From NCBI GenBank assembly GCA_027576995.1, contig JANBQC010000341.1, positions 1 through 30,052 of the forward strand: DNA of 30,052 bases, written 5' to 3'. The DNA comes from Dimargaris cristalligena. Lineage: Eukaryota > Kickxellomycota > Dimargaritomycetes > Dimargaritales > Dimargaritaceae. Of this stretch, positions 20,180 to 30,052 are shown piece by piece; the first letter of the stretch is position 1, and each line of letters opens with the position of its first letter. The position numbers and the translations under genes are program-made. The notes beneath the pieces were generated by a model. That model was not told where the DNA came from. It was given only the letters and a program-made list of their open reading frames with translations, and made no database searches.

Positions 20180-21214
20180 ATGAGTCTCGTCAACATCTCC
20201 GACATCAAATTCCTCGACAACCCCACCCCGTTCTTGAACCCCTATCAACTCGAGGTTACCTTCGAATGCCACAAGGAACTCGAAGATGGTACGTTGCAAA
20301 CCCGCCTTGGCACACGCAACCCTAATGGGTTTACCCCCTTTTCGACAGTCCCACCCCTCTATTCCCCCATGGACCCAGCCTAACCTAGCTCTACTGACTG
20401 CATCTCTTTCCCACTATGTAGATCTTGAGTTTAAGCTCATCTATGTCGGAACGACCGACAATTCCCTCGAGGATCTTGAGCTCGAGTCCGTGCTCGTCGG
20501 TCCCGTGCCCCAGGGTATCAACAAATTCTCGTTAGTGGTACGTCCTAGAGCCTCTTTCTGGAGTTAGCCCCACTGTCCCTGAGCTTAAACGCCTTGATCA
20601 AATTCCGGACCATCCGATCCTATCTCTAGACTGTTTTCCACCCCAGCCATCTTAATTTATTGATACTGATTCGCTGTATGATTTTTTCCTTACCACTATT
20701 CCATACCCCTCACTCCTATTACAATTTAGGCTGACCCCCCCAAGTCCGACTCTCTTATGCCCGATGACATCTTGGGTGTCACTGTGGTGATCCTGACCTG
20801 CTCGTACAAGGGTGAGGAGTTTGTCCGGGTGGGCTACTACGTCAACAACGAATACATCGATGAGGAGCTTAAGGAAAATCCCCCGGCTACCGTCCAGTTT
20901 GACAAAATCCACCGTAACATCTTGGTCGAGAAGCCCCGTGTTACTCGCTTCAACATCCACTGGTAAGTTGCCTGTTTTATGCGTAGAGGTTATTTACATT
21001 ATTATATTTTGCTATCGATGATAATTAGCTTGCCCATATCGCCGGAGGTAAAATGAAAATTAGACATGTTGTATTGAGCTAACCCGATTCGCATTGCTCG
21101 GCTAATTTCTTCCTGTAAATATTTAACAGGGATGCCCAGAAACCCGCCGAGAATACCGACGACGCCATGGTCGAAGATACCGTCCAGCCTTCCGTGACAG
21201 CGAGCAGCAGCTAG
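20180..21214 (+). CDS. ASF1: Histone H3-H4 chaperone Asf1
   Basis: Four exons: 20180-20288, 20422-20537, 20730-20962 and 21130-21214, joining to 543 nt and 180 aa in consistent phase. Asf1 binds an H3-H4 dimer in the nucleus and hands it to CAF-1 or HIRA during nucleosome assembly. The protein follows the family along the whole immunoglobulin-like core: [18 protein letters not shown], then [28 protein letters not shown], and a last core strand with [13 protein letters not shown]94 and R108, known H3 contact positions in yeast and human Asf1, fall at exactly these numbers here. The C-terminal tail after the core is only about 25 residues and mildly acidic, shorter than the long Asp/Glu tail of S. 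cerevisiae. A perfect 8-bp hairpin lies in the 3' flank. Confidence 0.97.
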
Positions 21215-21328
21215 ACTTCCCTGCCTCGTCCTCTTGTCTATAGCTGATTAATCTCGTATTTTAACTCCCTCTCGGTTCTTAACATTTATATTTCTCAATT
21301 TTAACCTCGACACACCATAACAACACCA

Positions 21329-21348
21329 GGTTACCCGATGGGGTAACC
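21329..21348 (+). repeat. 8-bp perfect stem, 4-nt loop in the ASF1 3' flank
   Basis: GGTTACCC at 21329-21336 and GGGTAACC at 21341-21348 flank the loop GATG. It lies 115 nt after the ASF1 stop and about 40 nt before AATAAA, so it should be inside the 3' UTR. Confidence 0.7.
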
Positions 21349-21387
21349 GTTATATTTGATAATCCCTTCGCCACTTCTTTACTTTCC

Positions 21388-21393
21388 AATAAA
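21388..21393 (+). terminator. Polyadenylation signal of ASF1
   Basis: AATAAA about 174 nt after the ASF1 stop codon, the first exact match downstream. Confidence 0.5.
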
Positions 21394-23335
21394 CCCCATC
21401 ATTATTGTAATCACCATTTTCTTAAAAAATCTCTGAACAAGCATTGCCCATCTCTTCCAAATAATTATCGGCAATTTCGTATAGGATGAAGTATATCACT
21501 TCCTCCGCAACCAAATTATATTTAACAGCCACGGGTTTCATCCTAATCACGGTAGGCACCTCTTTAGGACTATTTATAATGACAAACCCTCTTCCTCCGA
21601 TTCTCCTCATTTAGAACACCGCTGTACTTTAAAATAGCGCAATCCCGAAACCGATCAATCCTTATGCAGGGCAAGGGTGGCGGGGATCGGCTGGTAGCCA
21701 ATGCCTTACTGCGGCGAACGAAGGGGATGTCAAAAAATATCGGACAATTAATTTACAGACATTCAAATACTAGGTGATGGACCTGATAGACTTGGGCAAA
21801 TCTGATAGATTGCCGATACCGGATAAAGTGCTTAAAATCTCGGAATGCACGTCATATCTCGCCTTAACGTAAATATTTCCCTACGGATAGAGAGCATCTA
21901 GCATGTTACTTTTTCTTCCATTATTTATTCTTTAAACTTCACCATTAACCACCCTGCTCTTGTAACCATTTGTTCGCATTATATGTCATTCAGTTGCTCT
22001 TGGTAACTGCCGGAATCCCTGATACTTCCGTGTTCTTGATGTGTATACCCATTCAGGTTTTCCGTTTTAATATTGTTCTAATTCCTCTAAATAGGAATGC
22101 AAACTAATATAATTTAGTGACTATCTGGTCTATAAATATCATCCCATAAAATAACAACTAAAAAAAAAACACCAACACGTATAATTCGTTCCCAGACATA
22201 GTCCATCACTTGCTCGTCTAGCCTGACTATTGGATAACGTCTACCCGCAGATCCTTTTCATGGGTTCGTGTGATTCACAGCCCTCCATCCCATCTAGTCG
22301 CATGGCCTTTTACCAATCCTTGGCAGGCGGACTATCTTTGACACAAAGAACTGGAAGGTTGTTTTAATACAATGCGGGGTTCCCACCTACATGGTTCCGA
22401 AATATAAGAAGGCTTAAACTAGGGCAAAGATCGGCCTTCCATCTTTGTTGTGGATATGCCAAATTCCCTTCACAAACTATAGTCAACTATAGTAGTTTGG
22501 CCACTTTCGGCTATTTGTTGGCTCGTAGTTTTTGACCTGAAGGGACGGCAACGGCTTGGTTTGAAAACGAAAATGATAATAAAATGTGCAATGGTCACAT
22601 CAAAGCCCGCCTTGGGAATTCACTCACGAACTGCCTTCACTGGCTTACAGATCAACGCTAAAGTAAGCGCATAATTTAAATTCCATGACAGCTTCCCAGG
22701 TACAAGCCCTTATACAGAAAATTGGATACATAATAAAGCCGCAGGTCCGTGATAAATATAGCTATTGATGTGAACAATCAGCGTCCGGGTTCTTTCCAAG
22801 CGAAGTATTTTCCCACTACTGGGAATTTAAATTGTTAATAACCCTATTCTAGTTTTTTGTTCCCTACTATACCCCGCATTTGGGAACGACTTAGCCCAAC
22901 TGTTTAATGAATCACTCGTTTGATGAAAAGCCGTTTAACAGTTGACTGAAATTTTTCCGACTTATTTCCCACGTATAATCAATTCCAAACCCTATTCGAC
23001 TGCTTTGGAGTCCACTCATACTATGGTAATCGGCATTTTTGAATCTGGAGGTGCGGGACCTTGTTACAGCTGACGACCCATAAAGATCCCAACATCGCAG
23101 CCAAGCCAGTCCATTGTTTGGCGGGTTGGGTCTAGCTGGGTATCGAATTATAGCGAGTTACAGAAGAAAAGGGTAATCCCGGGGGAATATAATTAGGTCT
23201 CTTCTTGCCCAATACCGGGCCGCTCCATCAATCCTTTTATTTAGGTTACGCACCCATACCCAATGCCCAATCCCGGTGGCTTTAGATCAAATATATTTTT
23301 ATCAACCCCCCTCTCCCACCTTTGTTCGTTTGGCC

Positions 23336-23992
23336 ATGGATTCCACGCGCTCGAGGTACAGTCCAGAGGCCCCAAATAAGCCCGGTAAAGAAGAATACGA
23401 CCGGATTAAGGCGGCCGTGGAGGACTATTGTCAAAGCGGCCATGGCCGCATCATCGACATTGAACCATGCGATACAGTGGCCCCCACTCTCGATGCTCAC
23501 AGTATTTTTGTATTCTATTCGTGGTCGGGAGACGAACCGGGTACCATGACTGAACAAGAATTGCGCTTACCGGTCGAATTTATCCACGAGGCGATACCCA
23601 TCTTTCAGCTTTCCCAAGACGCAATGTTAATTTACACGACCCATGATGTGCGGGAGGCCTCGGCCATAATGGCCATGGTCGAAAACATGTCCAACCGAAC
23701 TAAAGGGATCGTGATTCCCTCCCCCTTCCCGACGATTCCTTTCAGACAAATATTTTTAGATCCGTTGGACCCCATTAACGGGGACTTGAACTCGGATTTA
23801 CGTTCGGGTTCAGGTCCAGACTCGGAATTGCCCTTGAACGCGGATACGGACCCGGTGACGGACTTAGACTCGGGCACCGGTTCGGACCTCGCAGTAGACT
23901 TGTACCTGAACTCGGATTCGGGCACAGACTCGGACTTGGAGCAGTTAGGTGTCAATTTCCCATTTCCTAATTCAGGCTATTATATGTATTGA
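23336..23992 (+). CDS. Hypothetical protein with Asp/Ser-rich C-terminus
   Basis: Single-exon ORF of 218 aa from ATG 23336 (MDSTRSRYSPEAPNKPGKEE). I do not recognise the family. The first 145 residues look like a folded domain with mixed helix and strand (for example PVEFIHEAIPIFQLSQDAML and MVENMSNRTKGIVIPSPFP). Residues of about 148-205 are an acidic low-complexity tract built from degenerate SDSGTDSDL-type units, with repeated TCGG-GACTCGGA-like DNA. The end is GYYMY. There is no signal peptide or membrane segment. G+C is higher than in the flanks, which supports it being coding. The frame is open upstream to 23245 without another ATG, so a spliced 5' exon is possible. A strong hairpin follows 13 nt after the stop. 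Confidence 0.6.
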   Translation: MDSTRSRYSPEAPNKPGKEEYDRIKAAVEDYCQSGHGRIIDIEPCDTVAPTLDAHSIFVFYSWSGDEPGTMTEQELRLPVEFIHEAIPIFQLSQDAMLIYTTHDVREASAIMAMVENMSNRTKGIVIPSPFPTIPFRQIFLDPLDPINGDLNSDLRSGSGPDSELPLNADTDPVTDLDSGTGSDLAVDLYLNSDSGTDSDLEQLGVNFPFPNSGYYMY

Positions 23993-25432
23993 GATGACAT
24001 AGTACCGCGATATTAACGATATCGCGATGGTTTTTGAAAGGATCGTGATAGAGGATTGCCACCTTACGCTAACAGCTCGACTTCATCAAGTAGCTACCCC
24101 AAGTCCGCCCGCGGGCCTTGGTACGATCCCGTAGTGGTCAGTGAGTACAATCTACTCATAGTTACGCTTGCATTGTAACTTTATTACGCCATGCAGATAC
24201 ACATTCGGAGTTACTATATGTTTGATATACTCACACCCCTCTACCTCTCGTTTAGTTTATACGAACCTCATCTATATATTCATTGCGGATGGTGTATTAT
24301 CTAGGGGGTTTATTATTCCGTAAACTTATCCCCAATTTTTAGTTACTGTTTGTCTAGGATTGCTTCGTAGTAATAAACTTGCACAAATCGGTCATTGCAT
24401 TCCGGGATCCTGGATATACTACAATAACGGCGCTTGGACCGCCCTACGCCTTTTCTATTTAATAGTATGTTAGGGCACTACATTGACCAGGATAGTGGTG
24501 GTGAACTATTTACCATCCACAAGTAGATTCGATGTTGCTATATGTAGTGCCATCCGACATACCATAATTGATTTCAGCGGTTGATATCAAACGTCTCTCA
24601 TAATTAATATATCAATATCGTGATTAATAATCAGCGATTATTTTATCGTTGATATAATTCCAGTGAACCCATTTATTATTTGAAATATTTTTTTAACTAG
24701 GTTTTTTTTGGCACAATTAACATTCTTTTACTATTTGAATTTTCATCTAAAAGAAGTCAGTCCTGCGAAGGCCATAAAAAACAACCGTTTACATTTCGGA
24801 GTTCTTATTATCCGTTTTTTTTTTCCAAGCAACACTTCGGCCATTTTAATTACGTGTTACCTACAATCCCACCCATCGTCCACTGCGAGTTCCTGCGCCC
24901 CCGATACCTTCTAGCTGGTGAACTACCATTGCGGCGTCTAAACGTCCTGAGAAGGAAGTCCAGGCCGTTCCGTAGATCCCCAGTCCTAGTACACCGAAGG
25001 CGGAGTCACCCAGCACTGCATTTGTATATGACTGTACAAACGTAGCCTATCCATTTCCTCTGGACCACCCCTCTCTGCAGGATTCGAGGTAAATTCGACT
25101 GCTAAACGAATAAGTTTATTGTCTACCCGTATAATATAAATAACTAATTGGTTTTCCCTGTCAAGTCTCAAAAGGAGGGATATAATTTTTATTTAAACCA
25201 AGTCAACTGAAAAACTGGGGGGTTAGTATAATTGGTATTGTAAATATTGGATAGGAGTAAACGACCATGGGGAAACCGCTGAGTAACTAAGTAAGTCGGT
25301 AAGGCCAGATGGGCCCACTTTTCAGTGATGAAGGGTGGCCAGTGCCCATATGAAGAGCTGCTAGCAGCCGATGTTTTGACTTGAAGAGTACGGGTATTAA
25401 AGTGGATTCCGAGCATAGGAAATAGTATACAA
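23993..25432. other. Convergent intergenic, hypothetical gene and F-box-like gene
   Basis: About 1.4 kb, largely AT-rich, with small palindromes near 24582-24660 (TTGATATCAA and ATATCAA/TTGATAT arms). A G+C-richer island at 24840-25050 carries short ORFs in several frames, one ending in a very basic stretch, but none with a recognised motif. It may be a decayed exon. No gene is supported. Confidence 0.4.
24006..24026 (+). repeat. 8-bp perfect stem just after the hypothetical gene
   Basis: CGCGATAT (24006-24013) and ATATCGCG (24019-24026) flank the loop TAACG, followed by a short T-run. It begins 14 nt after the stop codon of the 23336-23992 gene, placing it at the start of that 3' UTR. Confidence 0.65.
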
Positions 25433-27150
25433 CTAATCGGATATAGCCTGGTTTGAATATTTCTCTCGGTCGGCCGCAGCGTCTTCTCTATAATAATGAC
25501 TGTTTAGGAGCCACTCGTCGAATAGTTTTCTACTCACGTTGGTGTCTTCGAAGACCAGCCCTGATAAGGCAGGCTCATTAGGCAGGGTGGAACGGTGGGC
25601 GAGATAGGAAACCGATACCTTCATCCGCTCATCTTCATCTCGACTGATATTAATGTTGACTTGGCGATATAAAGCAATATGATCCTCGCAGCGAACTGGA
25701 CTGTCTGGTGACCAGTCCTCATCCTCTGATCGGTATTCATTCGCCAATACTTCGGCAGCACGCTTGAAGCCCAACTCGTTAGCACATCTATATGCGTCCA
25801 GGCCGAATACGCTAAAATTAGATATGCCATCGTCTTTAAGTCCGTCCAATTCCAGCTCCAAGGCAATTAGGTAGACAAAATCTATCCAATCGTCGTCAAA
25901 AAGTTCGCTGCTTATGATTTTGGCGATGTATTCTTTCAGTAAATTGAACTTTCTCTGTACAACCAATGCTCCGATAATTACAGAAATGGAATGTATTGTA
26001 ACTTCTTCGTTGGTTGGTTTCCATTGATTCCCGTACTGGTTACTAGTTTGGCGCATGGCCAAGATCAACTCCTTATACGGAGCCACGGTCGCGGTGATTG
26101 AAAAGGGAATATTGGAAGTAAACAGATTTTTGGTGATGTCCCAGAGTTGACCGATGTCACTACCGATGGCTGTTTCCACTAGTGGGAACATAGTCGCAAG
26201 CTGCCTCCGATTCATTTTGTCAAGGCGTACGTAGAACCAGTCGGAATAAATTTTCCGAAGACAGGGTTCAAAGTCCGGGCTGTTCCTAAAAAAAGATTCA
26301 CGGATAAACGACCTCTGTTGTGAAGTTGATTCATCGATCTCCAAACCTTCGCCCGTAAAAATTCTTCTACCCGTTGGTGAGATTTCACGCATCTCAAGTT
26401 CTTCGTAAACCCGCCTGAATACAGCATTGGTAAATTCAACATGTATGACCTTTTTGATAACGTCATCCCAGTTTATGTCACTGGATTCCGACGTAAGCTT
26501 GCTTATAATACTACGAGTAGCTTCATATTGCTAGGGAAGCGAGGCAGGCATTGTATAAAACGTAACTGATTTAGATATTATTCGTGTTATTAATGGGGGG
26601 AAGTCATACTGCAGGGCCAGTGTAATGAAAGGGATATGGTGAAAAGCCGAGCAAGACTGCCATTGATCGTTTCGAGAGAGTCCCGAAAACACAATCCTTG
26701 ACCAACCTTTGGTTAATTTAAGAATCTATTGACAATTTCACTTACGTCAGCCAATGCCTGGAATTTTGAACTAGAGTATACAAATGCCCGGTCGGTCTTG
26801 GATACCAAAGAAAGTTGGCCTAACTCTCGAACATCAAGGTTATTGATCATATTTCGGCGAATTTCCCGAGGCAAATTTTCGTATTGTTTCTTGGGCTTGT
26901 CCTTGGGTTGAAAATTGTCGTTCGCGTTTTCCACTTCACTGGGGATTGCATCTTGACGCAATATGGAGTCGTCAATTAAGGCGTGGACTGTCGTGTCGCT
27001 GGGTAGGGGCAGTGCCGCCGATAAATCCCCAGTCGAGACAGGTGAAACATGCTCACGGGCAGGGGCACTAGGGCGACTGGAGACCACGGCACAGCGTGCC
27101 AAAATCATTCCCACCATGGTGACAGAGTAGCAGACGGATTTCATGGCCAT
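25433..27150 (-). CDS. Predicted secreted protein with F-box-like motif
   Basis: Two minus-strand exons, 27150-26746 and 26530-25433, with a 215-nt phase-0 intron (GTAAGT to CCCTAG); 500 aa. I chose the start MAMKSV because it gives a classical signal peptide: Lys near the start, a hydrophobic stretch to about residue 18, and cleavage likely near AVVSS. A disordered segment follows (about 26-88, Ser/Pro/Asp-rich with KPKKQ). Then comes an F-box-like motif at about 90-132 (ENLPREIRRNMINNLDVREL, then SLVSKTDR), matching the LP-x-E-I and VSK-x-x-R spacing. The remaining 365 residues look mostly helical, may be a repeat solenoid and are unknown to me. F-box proteins usually act in SCF ubiquitin ligases in the cytosol, so a signal peptide is odd. 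An earlier in-frame Met 26 codons upstream would bury it. Confidence 0.7.
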
Positions 27151-30052
27151 CCTAAAGAACGGGTGGGTTTCAAAGAGATGGACAGAATGAAAAACGAGTG
27201 ATGTAAAAAGTGGGTTGGTAGTGGGCAATTGCTATAATCGCAAGTTAGTGGGGGGAGGGTTGAGGCAAATGAGTCAACGCAGGGTGGCTGGAGGGCGGTA
27301 TATATGTAAATACCATTGGGGCCTAGTCTGCCTTTGGGTTCGCCTTGGAGAAACGGAGGAAAAGGTTGACGGGGCCTGAGTTACCCGTATAATTGGATTA
27401 AAGTATTGCATTAACAAAATGGCTGGTTCACCGCAAGAAACCTCAACAGGAAACGGCCGCTGTAGGAATGGACCGTTGTACAAGAGTGCAGGTTGGGATT
27501 TCTGCCATCGACATTGGCCATCCTTGCACTGTGAAGGGATAGTTCGGTTGCCGACGGTTAGTGGCGGATGATTGGATGCTTTTGAGCCACCCCGGCTCCC
27601 TTGTGCACCGGTTGAAGGGTCCCAGGTATTGGAAAAGCAAGGGCCACAGGGGGACGGCAAGCCCACCAAGTCTCGTAGTTGGCTGGTGCTTTTACACTAC
27701 TATTCGCTAGCGAATGCGTTCATTAATAGATTAATGTTTTGAGGCAGGAGGAAAAGACAAGAAAGGAAAATCATATTACAAGCACTTATTTGTTTTTCCT
27801 CTCCTCGTCGGGTTTGAGGATGTGGCCCACTAAATTTATGCGACTCTCCCCGATGTTCGCAGTTCTACCCAATTTGAATAGATATTCTCATATAGCTTAC
27901 ACTATCAAGGGAAAAGCCTTTAGCCTTTTTCTCTAAGCCGTAGGGTCATGCGGAAACATTGCTGGTGATACGGTGGTATTCGGTCAACAGATATGCACAT
28001 TCCTTCGTAAAACTAACATTGTATGCCATACCCTAACTTTTGGAAGTAGCGGCAAATGCCAAATGGGCCCTGGCTTGCCTGGCCCTATCCATATTTAAAG
28101 TATATAAATTAATCCGCTAGATTTACGCTTAGGCCCACGTACTTCACTTACAGTGAGCGGACAGCGTATCCTCCCGTAGAGACCCCAAGCCCCTTGGCGC
28201 CACAGTCAGGGTTCCCAGAATTCCCAATGGCTGAAAGAGGAACACCTATGGAAGAGGTTCAGCCAGGCTTTATACCGAAAACCCAGTTGGATGGGGCAAA
28301 TGCCCCTAGTTGAAAATAAATCGCCCACCAATTTCTCCGCACATTTATCACTTAAAATCTTCTACAGCCGGGCTGATTATAATTTCTATTGGCTCTTGTC
28401 TTTTCCTTGGCCTCCTTGCCGCGCTCCATCTATTCCGACGTTTGGGCGCCTCCGTTTTCATATTGGGTTTTCCGCACCTAATTGAGGTAGACTTTTAATG
28501 ATATAGTTGGTGAAATACTAGCATTGTTGTATCACGACCGACCCAGGACAACCAGCTCACCTCGTCATCGGTGTAATACGGTGTTACAGTTGAATATATG
28601 CCAACTAGATAAAACTAAATGTATTACCACACTCCTTCGGTTGGCTTGGTTACAACAGACTTTAAAGTTGGTTGCTTTTTGGGCATCGATGGCTGGCCAC
28701 TAGTTTACTCATCACCAGGTGGTCTCGATTGGTGTTTAGTAGTAGGTAATGTCATATTGGGGGATATTAGTATACGGCAGCCTAGGGCACAGGCAATAAT
28801 TGGGGATGAGGGCGTAGGCATATATTGGGATCAGCTAGATAGAAATAAATCTTGGAATAACTAGATTATAGTTTGCAGGTGTATTTATGTGAGACTGGTA
28901 ATGTAGGGTCCTCTACAAAAAGAAACAGCTGTACCAGGCGGCATCTGCTGGTATCCAGACGACTATATATTATTATAGGCTATTAAGGAGAACCATATTG
29001 GTGAATTTTAGTGCAGCTGCATACGGGTTTATCCAATAGAATGGGCCTCATCCAACGAATTCTTCGTTAGACAACTTAGTTGAACCTTTCCCATCGGCTT
29101 ACATTTGACAATTAAAGGATCCGATTCGGAAACACAGTTCGCAATGCTTTGAAATTTAGGTTTTATTAAGTTCACAGATGGAAAACAGGTAGAAAATATG
29201 GAGTTTTATGCAACTCTATGATGCCTAGTACAAAAATAAGTAATGTTTCAACCACTGGGCTGCTGCGTCGAATATATTCTAGACTGACCCGACCAGCCGA
29301 AGGGAAACTGTGGGGCTGCGAGTTTCCTTTGGGGGGACGCTGTTCAACTGAAGCATATAAAGATACAATAGCGAATATCATCACGAAGAAGTTACGAGTA
29401 AATCATAGATGGGCCGGGAAGGCAATTTTGCAGTTGATATCAAGAGAGCCAACCAAGCATGTGGTTGTCCAAGGGATAGATGTATCTGTAATGGGTGTTA
29501 ATGTAAATCGACTATGGCTGTTCGATGGAATTTTGGGTACAGGCAAGGTTAAGCCCACTTCACATTGGTGAGTTTAGGAGTTGGGTCAGAAAGGAATGGT
29601 GACAGGTTGGTACTGGAAGGCCCGGTTCCCGGTTAATACTGCCTTATGATTGTAGCAAAAAGCCTTATGCATGCGTTAGAAGGGGATCCATTACTGCCTT
29701 TTGGGAGCTGAAGAGGTGTTTTATCTGTAAGGGAATAATATACAAAATAAAAATAAGAGATAAGTAAGGAGGGCCCAATAAAATCTAGACTAATAAAAAT
29801 AGCATCTCAAATATAGGATCTATTATTGACTGGAAGGGAACTATAACAATAATAGCATAATGAGATGTGGCTATTACAATTTCTTTGAAATAATGAGCCA
29901 ACACCCCATTGATGACACTGATGATGTTTTTGTAAATTGAAAATGGGACATGGTCATCTAAAACACTGTAATATGGTAAACTGTATAACCCAGAAGCATA
30001 TATAAATAGTGGTTCACCCCACTATTTCTTAGGAAAACAGCAATAGACAATG
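27151..30052. other. Gene-poor right end
   Basis: About 2.9 kb, mostly AT-rich. The 27270-27670 part is more balanced in composition and may be upstream flank of the secreted-protein gene. Two plus-strand ORFs stand out weakly: 28619-28864 (81 codons, begins at ATG right after a stop) and 29170-29571 (open, ATG at 29218), the latter reaching a GTGAGT donor-like site at 29568. Neither shows a known domain. No RNA gene, long terminal repeat or transposase motif is visible. Confidence 0.4.
29218..29571 (+). other. Unassigned ORF, possible exon
   Basis: 117 codons from ATG, open upstream to 29170. Composition is complex and protein-like, with a mix of Arg, Trp, Cys and Gly, including RLTRPAEGKLWGCEF. 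Just before the stop is TG followed by GTGAGT, a good donor, so it could be an exon of a larger or decayed gene. I recognise no family, and the flanks are AT-rich. Confidence 0.2.

Larger units (their letters stand above)
21215..23335. other. Gene-poor stretch after ASF1
   Basis: About 2.1 kb of AT-rich sequence. Apart from the ASF1 3' UTR elements I see only a 62-codon minus-strand ORF (21422-21610) with no recognisable motif. No RNA gene, transposon end or tandem array is visible to me. The frame of the next gene is open from 23245, just after a TAG that also forms an acceptor-like TTTATTTAG, so an unseen 5' exon for it cannot be excluded. Confidence 0.45.

Noticed and set aside
24854..25045. 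Short very basic ORF in the G+C-richer island
   Set aside because: The basic residues come from one frame of a G+C-rich patch, other frames are equally open, and no motif is present.
25745..25770. U6 snRNA-like TTCGGCAGCAC string
   Set aside because: It lies inside the coding exon of the secreted protein and nothing around it resembles U6.
1..30052. CRISPR array, transposase, LTRs or tRNA genes
   Set aside because: I read both strands for regular repeat-spacer patterns, long terminal repeats, transposase or reverse-transcriptase motifs and tRNA B-boxes and saw none that hold up; a covariance search could still find a divergent tRNA.

Overview
This is nuclear DNA from a eukaryote, most likely a fungus. 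Every recognisable gene is interrupted by GT-AG introns of about 130-660 nt (donors mostly GTAAGT-like). AATAAA signals follow several stops, intergenic DNA is AT-rich, and the gene set is typical of a compact fungal genome. The relatively long and numerous introns, together with a bacterial-type DusA enzyme, suggest an early-diverging (zoopagomycete/mucoromycete-like) lineage rather than an ascomycete yeast. That placement is inference. I see no plasmid, phage, CRISPR or bacterial operon structure.

Layout. 1-100 (-): most of a 5S rRNA gene, cut by the window edge. 754-5605 (+): a four-exon DHX57/Ucp12-type DExH helicase. 7534-9363 (+): a five-exon Nudix ADP-sugar pyrophosphatase (NUDT5/YSA1 type), convergent with 9779-11199 (-), a DusA-type tRNA dihydrouridine synthase with a presequence-like N-terminus. 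12254-13339 (-): ribosomal protein uL14 (RPL23). 14264-14980 (-): TIM17. 15852-15912: a 5S rRNA 3'-half relic. 16195-16542 (+): a small acidic protein resembling the KEOPS subunit Gon7, convergent with 17034-18675 (-), a five-exon short-chain dehydrogenase ending in -SKL. 20180-21214 (+): the histone chaperone ASF1, divergent from the SDR. From about 21.2 kb onward the window is gene-poor. It holds a lineage-specific acidic protein (23336-23992, +), a predicted secreted protein with an F-box-like motif (25433-27150, -), and unassigned ORFs.

The exon joins were worked out by hand. For every multi-exon gene the intron phases are mutually consistent, total length is divisible by three, and the joined product fits across splice points; for the conserved families it also matches the family there. 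The genes do not form one pathway. They are mostly single-copy housekeeping genes for translation and tRNA modification (helicase, uL14, DusA, Gon7-like, 5S), mitochondrial import (TIM17), nucleotide-sugar clean-up (Nudix), peroxisomal redox (SDR) and chromatin (ASF1).

The best leads are the secreted F-box-like protein, the DusA-type enzyme with a probable mitochondrial presequence, the candidate Gon7, the PTS1-bearing SDR, and scattered 5S-derived fragments. I did not find a convincing multi-gene novel system.
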